Below, piece after piece: positions 1 to 5,833 of a DNA stretch of 11,369 nt. A program made the position numbers and the translations under genes. Each line of letters starts with the position of its first letter. Within the stretch, counting starts at the first letter, position 1. Under the pieces are notes generated by a model. The model did no database searches. It was not told the DNA's origin and was given only the letters and a program-made list of their open reading frames with translations. The stretch comes from an uncultured Eubacteriales bacterium (GTDB lineage: Bacteria; Bacillota; Clostridia; Oscillospirales; Oscillospiraceae), in the NCBI GenBank assembly GCA_900549645.1, contig URPD01000057.1, forward strand, positions 1 through 11,369, read 5' to 3'.

Positions 1-1031
1 TGGCGTCCATCGGCACACTTCTGTTCGTCGGACTTTACGGCGACATCGGCGCGACCGTTTCCACCATTGTGGTCACGGTCGTTGTCCTGATCTTTGGCGA
101 GATCACCCCCAAAAGCGTTGCAAAGGACACGCCGGAGCGCTTTGCCATGTTCAGTGCGCCCTTTATCCGGCTCTGGATCTGGGTGCTGACCCCGCTGAAT
201 TTTCTCTTTTCCCAGTGGAAAAAGCTGGTTTCTCGCTTCTTCAAAACAAATGACGACGCAAAAATGTCCCACGAGGAACTGCTCCTTTTCATGGAGGACG
301 TGGAGCAGGACGGCGGCATTGACGAAAATGAGGGTGAGCTGCTGCGCAACGCCCTTGAGTTCCGCGACCTGACGGCGGCGGAAATTCTGACGCATCGCAT
401 CGAATTGGAGGCCGTGGACATCGACGAGAGCCACGAGGAAATTGCCAGAGCCTTTACACAGTCCCGCTTCTCCCGTCTGCTGGTCTACCGGGATACCATC
501 GATCAGATCGTCGGTGTTCTTCATCAGAAGGACTTCTATATCAACGGCAAGATGACGGATCAGCCCATTACGGCAATCATGACGGAACCGTTGTTCGTCT
601 ATCAGCACACGAAGATCCGCGACATTCTAAAAATGCTCCAGCATCAGAAGTCCCATGTCGCCGTCGTTGTAGACGATTTTGGCGGCACGCTCGGTATTGT
701 TACGATGGAGGATATTCTGGAAGAACTGGTTGGTGAAATTTGGGACGAACACGACGAAGTGGAAGAAGATTTTGAAAAGCTGGACGAGAATACCTACCGT
801 GTGGACTGCTCCGTCAGCTTGGAGGATTTTATGGAATTCTTTGACGTCAAGCTGGACTCGGACAGCGTTTCCGTTGGCGGCTGGGTCATGGAGCAACTCA
901 ATAGAGTCCCCATCAAGGGAGACTCCTTCACCGCACAAAATTTGGAGATCACGGTCTCCGGGCTGAGCGCGCATCGGGTGTCCTCTGTCACAGTCAGGCA
1001 ATGCGGCGTGTGTTTGGCCTGCGCACAATAA
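1..1031 (+). CDS. CorC/HlyC-type CNNM-CBS membrane protein, 5' end missing
   Basis: The reading frame is already open at base 3, so the gene starts before the window; 342 residues are visible. Counting from base 3, about residues 1-75 are the end of a CNNM (DUF21) membrane domain, with the family's FGEITPK motif followed by hydrophobic segments. Two CBS domains follow (about 124-180 and 188-245), the second ending with the typical GIVTMEDILEELVGEI stretch. A CorC/HlyC C-terminal domain follows (about 258-330, containing SVGGWV). Members of this family are integral membrane proteins implicated in Mg2+/Co2+ homeostasis; the old name haemolysin C is misleading. The CBS pair normally binds adenine nucleotides. 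The protein ends in an unusual tail with three cysteines in its last dozen residues. ktrB begins 29 bases after the stop, so the two are probably co-transcribed. Family assignment is firm; the transported ion is not shown by the sequence. Confidence 0.93.
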   Translation, partial: ASIGTLLFVGLYGDIGATVSTIVVTVVVLIFGEITPKSVAKDTPERFAMFSAPFIRLWIWVLTPLNFLFSQWKKLVSRFFKTNDDAKMSHEELLLFMEDVEQDGGIDENEGELLRNALEFRDLTAAEILTHRIELEAVDIDESHEEIARAFTQSRFSRLLVYRDTIDQIVGVLHQKDFYINGKMTDQPITAIMTEPLFVYQHTKIRDILKMLQHQKSHVAVVVDDFGGTLGIVTMEDILEELVGEIWDEHDEVEEDFEKLDENTYRVDCSVSLEDFMEFFDVKLDSDSVSVGGWVMEQLNRVPIKGDSFTAQNLEITVSGLSAHRVSSVTVRQCGVCLACAQ

Positions 1032-1049
1032 ATCTATCGCGCAATTCAC

Positions 1050-1055
1050 AAGGAG
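1050..1055 (+). promoter_or_regulatory. Ribosome binding site that sets the ktrB start
   Basis: AAGGAG lies 5 bases before an ATG at 1061 and 8 bases before a second in-frame ATG at 1064. The frame is also open from an ATG at 1001, but that one lies inside the preceding gene and has no comparable site before it. The motif therefore places the ktrB start at 1061 or 1064. Confidence 0.8.
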
Positions 1056-1060
1056 TGAGG

Positions 1061-2404
1061 ATGATGTCAGAAGAAATGGTTTGCAGAAAGCATCGTCTTT
1101 CGTCTTTTCAAATCATCATATTGGGCTTTGCAGGGGTAATCCTGCTGGGCGCGCTGCTGCTGATGTTGCCAATTTCTGCGACAGCTCGGTGTGTAACGCC
1201 GTTTCATGAGGCACTGTTCACCGCGACCTCCGCTGTTTGTGTAACGGGTCTTGTGGTGCAGGATACCGGCAGCTATTGGTCGGTCTTTGGGCAGGCTGTA
1301 ATCCTGACGCTGATTCAGATAGGCGGGCTTGGTGTTGTCACCGTGGCGGCATCGTTTGCGCTGCTGTCCGGGCGAAGGATCTCTCTGATGCAGCGCAGCA
1401 CCATGCAGGACGCCATCTCAGCGCCGAGGGTCGGAGGGATCGTCCGGCTGACACGGTTCATCCTGCGGGGAACATTTCTGATCGAACTGATCGGCGCGCT
1501 TGCCATGCTGCCGGTGTTTTGCCGGGACTACGGATGGCGCGGGATCTGGATGGCGGTATTTCACTCCATCTCCGCCTTTTGCAACGCGGGGTTTGACATT
1601 CTGGGAACGAACAACAACTTGTATCCGTCCCTTACCGGTTATGTCCAAAATCCGGTGATCAATATCACGATCATGCTGCTGATCATAACCGGCGGCATCG
1701 GTTTCTTGACGTGGGATGACATTTGCGAAAACAAGCTGCACTTCCACCGTTATCGAATGCAGAGCAAGGTGATTCTTGTCACGACACTTGCACTAATCGT
1801 CCTTCCGGCGCTGTTTTTCTTCTTTGTGGACTTTGATGCCCTTCCCCTCAGAGAGCGGGTTCAGGCAGCCCTGTTCCAATCGGTCACGCCGAGAACGGCG
1901 GGCTTCAACACAGTCGATCTACCCGCCATGTCCGGCGCATCGCTGGGCGTGATGATCCTTCTGATGCTCATCGGCGGTTCTCCCGGCTCCACGGCAGGCG
2001 GCATGAAAACCACAACGCTGGCTGTTCTGCTTGCCAATGCTGCTGCGAGCTTCCGGCAGCGGGACAGCGCTCAATTCTTTGGGCGCAGAGTCGATTGCAG
2101 TGCCGTCAAAACCGCCGCGACCATTCTGACGATGTACCTTGCGCTGTTCTTTGGGGGAGCCGTCTTTATCAGCGTATATGAGAATCTTCCGCTGTCCCCC
2201 TGCCTATATGAAACCGCGTCGGCGGTGGGCACCGTGGGACTGACTCTGGGTATTACGCCGCAGCTGCACATTCCCTCGCAGGCGGTATTGATCGCGCTGA
2301 TGTACCTGGGGAGGGTTGGCGGGCTTACGCTCATTTACGCGGCGGTGTCCAGCAAGAAAACCGGCAGCGCAAAGCTGCCGCAGGAAAGCATCACGATTGG
2401 ATAA
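1061..2404 (+). CDS. ktrB: Ktr/Trk-type K+ uptake channel subunit KtrB
   Basis: A 447-residue polytopic membrane protein of the TrkH/KtrB superfamily, close to the usual KtrB length (about 445) and shorter than proteobacterial TrkH. KtrB forms the K+-conducting pore and works with the cytosolic ring protein KtrA. The four pore loops with their selectivity-filter glycines are visible: AVCVTGLVV (G63), FCNAGFD (G177), PRTAGFNT (G281) and GTVGLTLG (G393). The family signature SPGSTAGGMK at 307-316 is also present. The start at 1061 is chosen for the AAGGAG just upstream and because it gives a short charged N-terminus (CRKHR) before the first membrane helix. The next gene, 20 bases on, is the matching ktrA, which supports a Ktr rather than a Trk assignment. 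Uptake is probably Na+-linked as in known Ktr systems, but that is inference. Confidence 0.95.
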   Translation: MMSEEMVCRKHRLSSFQIIILGFAGVILLGALLLMLPISATARCVTPFHEALFTATSAVCVTGLVVQDTGSYWSVFGQAVILTLIQIGGLGVVTVAASFALLSGRRISLMQRSTMQDAISAPRVGGIVRLTRFILRGTFLIELIGALAMLPVFCRDYGWRGIWMAVFHSISAFCNAGFDILGTNNNLYPSLTGYVQNPVINITIMLLIITGGIGFLTWDDICENKLHFHRYRMQSKVILVTTLALIVLPALFFFFVDFDALPLRERVQAALFQSVTPRTAGFNTVDLPAMSGASLGVMILLMLIGGSPGSTAGGMKTTTLAVLLANAAASFRQRDSAQFFGRRVDCSAVKTAATILTMYLALFFGGAVFISVYENLPLSPCLYETASAVGTVGLTLGITPQLHIPSQAVLIALMYLGRVGGLTLIYAAVSSKKTGSAKLPQESITIG

Positions 2405-2424
2405 GCAAAGGAGTTGTCTATCCC

Positions 2425-3072
2425 ATGAAAAATGTTTTATTGATTGGAGCAGGCCGCTTTGGGCGGCATATCGCCATGCAGCTCTCTCCACTGGGGCATC
2501 AGGTCATGGCAGTCGATACCAACGAGGAGCGGATCAACGATGTGCTTCCGTTTGTCACCAACGCACAGATCGGTGACAGCACCAATGCGGAGTTCCTGCG
2601 TTCGCTCGGCATCGGGAATTTTGACGTTTGCTTTGTGACCATCAGCGGCAACTTCCAGAACTCGCTGGAAACCACCTCGCTGCTGAAAGAGCTGGGCGCA
2701 AAATACGTGGTATCCCGCGCCGAACGCGACGTGCAGGCGAAGTTTCTGCTCCGCAACGGCGCAGATAACGTGGTCTATCCCGAAAAGCAGATGGCAAAAT
2801 GGGCAGCGATTCGATTCACTGCCGACCATATTTTTGACTATATAGAGATCGACGAGCAGCACGCCATCTTTGAAGTTCAGGTGCCAGAGGCGTGGGTCGG
2901 GAAAAGCGTTGGAGAACTGGATGTTCGCCGAAAGTTCGGCATCAATATCCTCGGCATCAAGCGTGCAGGAAAAACGGATGTTTCCGTTACGCCGGACACT
3001 GTATTGTCCGATGACATAACGATTCTGGCAATGGGTGAGTATAAAGCGCTGCAAAAGTGCTTTCGGATTTGA
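2425..3072 (+). CDS. ktrA: K+ channel regulatory subunit KtrA (RCK protein)
   Basis: A 215-residue soluble protein with one RCK_N and one RCK_C domain, the size of Gram-positive KtrA (about 220) and half that of TrkA, which has duplicated domains. The N-terminal Rossmann fold has GAGRFG at 8-13 and an acidic residue (D31, in AVDTNEER) expected to hold the adenosine ribose of the bound nucleotide. RCK_C covers roughly 132-213. In the family, KtrA forms an octameric ring that binds ATP/ADP at RCK_N and gates KtrB; RCK_C of several KtrA proteins binds cyclic di-AMP, which closes the channel. Whether this copy binds cyclic di-AMP cannot be read from the sequence alone. AAAGGAG at 2407-2413 is 11 bases before the ATG, a slightly long spacing. 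It is co-directional with ktrB and very likely translated from the same mRNA. Confidence 0.95.
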   Translation: MKNVLLIGAGRFGRHIAMQLSPLGHQVMAVDTNEERINDVLPFVTNAQIGDSTNAEFLRSLGIGNFDVCFVTISGNFQNSLETTSLLKELGAKYVVSRAERDVQAKFLLRNGADNVVYPEKQMAKWAAIRFTADHIFDYIEIDEQHAIFEVQVPEAWVGKSVGELDVRRKFGINILGIKRAGKTDVSVTPDTVLSDDITILAMGEYKALQKCFRI

Positions 3073-3106
3073 ATGGGCCTGTGCACAATAGTGGAAAGGA
3101 AGAAAC

Positions 3107-4294
3107 ATGGCGAAGAAACCGCAAAACACAGCCGGTAACAGAAATGAGGATTCCGCGCCGCAGGAACGCAAATGGCCGGACAAGGCGATTATTCGTTACA
3201 TTATCCGCGCATTGGTGCTGCTGATTGTATTTGCGTGGGCACTGGTAAACCTTGACGCTGTTTTGCGTTTTCTCGGCACGGTGCTTGCGCTGTTCACGCC
3301 ATTTCTGATCGGTGGCGCGATTGCGTTTTTGATCAACGTAGTCCTTCGACCGTTGGAATGCTGCTGGAACAAGGTGTGCCGCAAAGCTCCTGCGAAGCTG
3401 GCCCGCCCTGTCTGCCTGACGGCAAGCACCGTACTTGTCCTCGGAATTCTGTTTGCCGTGGTGTTTATGATGATCCCCAGCCTGCGGGAATCCGGCGATG
3501 AGTTTATCCAAAACATTCCGCTCTATGTGGAGGAAATCGGGCGGTGGTGGACAGGCGTTGTACAGTTTGCCGCAAAATATAATATTGTCCTGCCCGAATA
3601 CACCATAGACTCTGACCTGTTGATCGAGAAGCTCACCGCCTTGATCAGCGACGAGGGAAGCGGCATCCTCACCGTGACGTGGGGCGCGGCAACCTCTGTC
3701 CTGTCGGTTTTGGTGGACGTTCTCTTGGGACTTGTCTTTGCGCTGTATCTGCTTGCAAAGAAGGAAGTCATTGCAGCACATTTGAAAAAACTCATTGTGA
3801 CAGTCCTTCCGCAAAAGAAGGCGCAGCGGCTGCTGAGTATTGCCTCTCTGACCAACCAGACCTTCACAAATTTTGTCAGCGGGCAGCTTACCGAAGCGGT
3901 TATCATCGGCGTTCTGTGCTTCTTTGGAATGCTGATCCTTGGGATCCCGTATGCCGGTGCGGTCTCGGCGTTTGTGGCTGTTACTGCGCTGGTGCCGATT
4001 TTAGGCGCATGGATCGGCGGCGGTCTTGGCGCGTTCTTGATTCTGCTGGCAGAACCCGGCAAGGCTCTTTGGTTCATTCTCTTTCTGCTCGTTTTGCAGC
4101 AGGTGGAGGGCAACCTGATTTATCCCAAGGTGGTCGGTAAGTCCGTTGGGCTTCCCGGACTGTTGGTGCTGATGGCTGTTACGATCGGCGGCGAAGCATT
4201 CGGCATCTTAGGGATGCTGTTCAGCGTTCCCGTCTGCGCCGTGCTGCACAGTCTTTATCTGGAGTTCATGAAGAAAGCAAGTGCTCGGCACTAA
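3107..4294 (+). CDS. AI-2E family transporter (PerM/YtvI-like permease)
   Basis: A 395-residue integral membrane protein of the AI-2E transporter family (Pfam PF01594). A hydrophilic, charged N-terminus (residues 1-30) is followed by two hydrophobic segments at about 32-50 and 53-83, containing the family's FLIGGAIAFLIN stretch, and a third at about 102-126. A less hydrophobic central region comes next, then a helix near 190-212, and finally a block of membrane helices from about 255 to the end. The C-terminal pattern QQVEGNLIYPKVVGKSVGLP is a family hallmark. Despite the name, most members have no proven role in AI-2 export, and some act as Na+(Li+)/H+ antiporters; the substrate here is unknown. 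GGAAAGGA (3093-3100) precedes the ATG. It follows ktrA by 34 bases and is probably the last gene of the run, because a promoter for ychF begins 19 bases after its stop. I see no clear intrinsic terminator after it. Confidence 0.9.
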   Translation: MAKKPQNTAGNRNEDSAPQERKWPDKAIIRYIIRALVLLIVFAWALVNLDAVLRFLGTVLALFTPFLIGGAIAFLINVVLRPLECCWNKVCRKAPAKLARPVCLTASTVLVLGILFAVVFMMIPSLRESGDEFIQNIPLYVEEIGRWWTGVVQFAAKYNIVLPEYTIDSDLLIEKLTALISDEGSGILTVTWGAATSVLSVLVDVLLGLVFALYLLAKKEVIAAHLKKLIVTVLPQKKAQRLLSIASLTNQTFTNFVSGQLTEAVIIGVLCFFGMLILGIPYAGAVSAFVAVTALVPILGAWIGGGLGAFLILLAEPGKALWFILFLLVLQQVEGNLIYPKVVGKSVGLPGLLVLMAVTIGGEAFGILGMLFSVPVCAVLHSLYLEFMKKASARH

Positions 4295-4312
4295 ATATCT
4301 CGTCAAAAGCTC

Positions 4313-4341
4313 TTGAGCCGCGGGGGAATATCTGTTATAAT
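4313..4341 (+). promoter_or_regulatory. Sigma-A promoter for ychF
   Basis: TTGAGC (4313-4318) and a perfect TATAAT (4336-4341) are separated by exactly 17 bases. Transcription would begin near 4348, about 100 bases before the ychF start. This is one of the strongest promoter matches in the window and separates ychF from the upstream transport genes. Confidence 0.8.
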
Positions 4342-4348
4342 ATCAAAT

Positions 4349-4364
4349 TGCAGTTTTGACTGCA
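4349..4364 (+). repeat. Small perfect hairpin at the predicted ychF transcript start
   Basis: TGCAGT (4349-4354) and ACTGCA (4359-4364) are perfect reverse complements around a 4-base TTTG loop. The element begins where transcription from the TATAAT box should start. It could be a 5' RNA hairpin that protects the mRNA, or a DNA operator for a dimeric regulator; the sequence does not decide between them. Confidence 0.5.
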
Positions 4365-4450
4365 TATAGTCGGGCAGATATCAAGCTCCCGCGAATTCAA
4401 GTATGCTGAAAGCTCTTGAAATCCAAGGGCTTATAGGAGGAAATAGAAGC

Positions 4451-5542
4451 ATGAAATTAGGTATCGTCGGGCTTCCGAATGTCGGAAAGTCAACCCTCTT
4501 CAACGCCATCACGAACGCGGGCGCGGCGTCGGCAAACTTCCCGTTCTGCACGATCGAGCCGAACGTCGGCATGGTGACCGTGCCGGACGAGCGGCTGGAC
4601 TTCCTCGCGGAGCTGTACCAGCCCAAGAAGTACACTCCCGCCGTCATCGAATTCGTTGACATCGCGGGTCTTGTCAAGGGCGCGTCCAAGGGCGAGGGTC
4701 TCGGCAACAAGTTCCTCGGCAACATCCGCGCCACCGACGCGATAATCCACGTTGTGCGCTGCTTTGACGACGAGAACGTCATCCACGTCGAGGGCAGCAC
4801 CGACCCCAAGCGCGACATCGATATCATCGACCTCGAACTCATCATGGCCGACATGGAGATGGTCGAGCGCCGCATCGACAAGGCGCTCAAGGCCGCAAAG
4901 GGCGACAAGAAGTTTATGCACGAGGCAGACGTATTCAAGGCTCTGCTTGAGCATCTGAACGAGGGCAAGAGCGCGCGCAGCTTTGAATGCGACGAGGACG
5001 ACGCGGAGATAATCGCCACAAGCGACCTTCTGACCGCAAAGCCCATAATCTACGCCGCAAACATGGACGAGGACGGCGTTGCGCACTTCTCCGAGAACAA
5101 ATACTATCAGACCGTTGCCGCGATTGCTGCCGAGGAGGGCGCACAGGTGCTCCCCATATGCGCCAAGGTCGAGGAGGAGATGGCGGAGCTTGACGCCGAG
5201 GATAAGCTTATGTTCCTTGAGGAGCTTGGGCTTGAGGAATCCGGACTTGACCGCATGATAAAGTGCTCCTATGAGCTGCTCGGACTCATATCCTTCCTGA
5301 CCTGTGGCAGCGACGAGTGCCGCGCATGGACTATCCGCCGCGGTACCAAGGCTCCGCAGGCGGCGGGCAAGATACACAGCGATTTTGAGCGCGGCTTTAT
5401 CCGTGCGGAGATAGTCGCCTTTGACGATCTCAAGGCCTGCGGCAGCATGGCGGCGGCAAAGGAAAAGGGTCTTGTCCGCAGCGAGGGCAAGGAGTACGTC
5501 ATGCACGACGGAGATGTGACCCTCTTCAGGTTTAATGTATAA
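4451..5542 (+). CDS. ychF: Ribosome-associated ATPase/GTPase YchF (Obg family, OLA1 homologue)
   Basis: A 363-residue protein, the same length as E. coli YchF. It is a TRAFAC-class P-loop NTPase that binds ribosomes and is linked to translation quality and stress responses. Visible parts are the P-loop GLPNVGKS (7-14), the switch II motif DIAG (70-73) followed by LVKGASKGEGLG, and NMDE at 204-207 in place of the usual NKxD. NMDE is the change that makes YchF/OLA1 prefer ATP. A C-terminal TGS domain contains RAWTIRRGTKAPQAAGKIH and GFIRAEIV. The frame is open further upstream to an ATG at 4403, but the start at 4451 is chosen because AGGAGG (4435-4440) lies 10 bases before it and because MKLGIVGLPNVGKST is the standard N-terminus. 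It has its own promoter at 4313-4341. Eight of its 26 isoleucine codons are ATA, unlike the genes upstream. Confidence 0.97.
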   Translation: MKLGIVGLPNVGKSTLFNAITNAGAASANFPFCTIEPNVGMVTVPDERLDFLAELYQPKKYTPAVIEFVDIAGLVKGASKGEGLGNKFLGNIRATDAIIHVVRCFDDENVIHVEGSTDPKRDIDIIDLELIMADMEMVERRIDKALKAAKGDKKFMHEADVFKALLEHLNEGKSARSFECDEDDAEIIATSDLLTAKPIIYAANMDEDGVAHFSENKYYQTVAAIAAEEGAQVLPICAKVEEEMAELDAEDKLMFLEELGLEESGLDRMIKCSYELLGLISFLTCGSDECRAWTIRRGTKAPQAAGKIHSDFERGFIRAEIVAFDDLKACGSMAAAKEKGLVRSEGKEYVMHDGDVTLFRFNV

Positions 5543-5583
5543 TTTAAGGCTAAAAAATGGCCAAATAGTTAATTCTGCCCAAA

Positions 5584-5615
5584 TCCCGGCGAAAGTCGAT
5601 TGACTTCCGCCGGGG
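5584..5615 (+). terminator. Long hairpin after ychF, possible terminator or operator
   Basis: TCCCGGCGAAAGTC (5584-5597) pairs with GACTTCCGCCGGGG (5602-5615) around a GATT loop: 13 pairs including one terminal G-T, with a single internal A-C mismatch. It lies 42 bases after the ychF stop, where a terminator would be expected, but it is followed by CTTATGC rather than a run of T, so it is not a classical intrinsic terminator. It may instead protect the 3' end of the ychF mRNA. Its right arm contains the -35 box of the next promoter, so a role as a DNA operator is also possible. Confidence 0.5.
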
Positions 5616-5628
5616 CTTATGCTAAACT
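5600..5628 (+). promoter_or_regulatory. Promoter for the riboswitch and P-type ATPase transcript
   Basis: TTGACT (5600-5605, five of six consensus bases) and TAAACT (5623-5628, four of six) are 17 bases apart. Initiation about seven bases downstream would start the RNA near 5635, exactly where the P1 helix of the riboswitch begins. That agreement is the main reason to accept a promoter with a moderate -10. Confidence 0.6.
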
Positions 5629-5634
5629 AAGCGC

Positions 5635-5746
5635 GTTAAAGGGGAGTAGCTTGCGCATATGTGCGTTGATGCGTCGTCATCCCAACCGAAAGGTTCGGCG
5701 TATCGGATACATGCTCTGTTTTTCATGTATTTTGCAAGACTTTTAC
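5635..5746 (+). promoter_or_regulatory. yybP-ykoY (Mn2+-sensing) riboswitch aptamer
   Basis: The stretch carries the conserved blocks of the yybP-ykoY class in order: AAAGGGGAGTAGC (5638-5650), GTCGTCATCCC (5673-5683), and TTTGCAAGACTTTTAC (5731-5746). P1 forms between GTTAAAG (5635-5641) and CTTTTAC (5740-5746), with six of seven positions paired. Between them are a hairpin at 5653-5666 (GCGCA with TGTGCGT, first pair G-T) and AACC-GAAA-GGTT at 5684-5695 with a GNRA tetraloop. Members of this class bind Mn2+ and usually turn on metal exporters such as TerC-family proteins or P-type ATPases. Here the next gene is a P-type ATPase. The class call rests on remembered consensus motifs, not on a covariance-model search. 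Confidence 0.88.
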
Positions 5747-5773
5747 AGCTCACGCTGTAGGAGCCTTTTTTTT
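5740..5773 (+). terminator. Riboswitch-controlled intrinsic terminator
   Basis: CTTTTACAGC (5740-5749) pairs with GCTGTAGGAG (5754-5763) over ten positions, two of them G-T, around a TCAC loop. It is followed by CC and eight T residues (5766-5773). The first seven bases of the left arm are also the 3' strand of the riboswitch P1 helix, so the two folds exclude each other. Metal binding should stabilise P1, prevent the terminator and let transcription run into the ATPase gene. Confidence 0.85.
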
Positions 5774-5795
5774 ATTTGCCAAGTCGCAAATAAAA
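5770..5795 (+). other. Second hairpin that uses the terminator's T-run
   Basis: TTTTATTTGC (5770-5779) and GCAAATAAAA (5786-5795) are perfect reverse complements over ten bases around a six-base loop. The left arm takes in the last four T residues of the terminator. It can only form in read-through RNA, just upstream of the ATPase ribosome binding site at 5821-5826. Its role is unknown; it may simply keep the leader folded once RNA polymerase has passed. Confidence 0.5.
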
Positions 5796-5833
5796 CGGCT
5801 TCCGCAGGCGAAACTAATATGGGAGGATAGCCA

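Noticed and set aside
1001..1060. An upstream ATG that would extend KtrB by 20 residues into the preceding gene.
   Set aside because: No good ribosome binding site precedes it, the extension is not like KtrB N-termini, and AAGGAG at 1050-1055 clearly marks 1061/1064.
4403..4450. An upstream ATG that would extend YchF by 16 residues.
   Set aside because: AGGAGG at 4435-4440 lies inside the extension and the family begins at MKLGIVGLPNVGKST.
5600..5830. A 76-codon open frame across the riboswitch as a possible leader peptide or small gene.
   Set aside because: It runs through the conserved aptamer and the terminator T-run, has no ribosome binding site and looks non-biological in composition.
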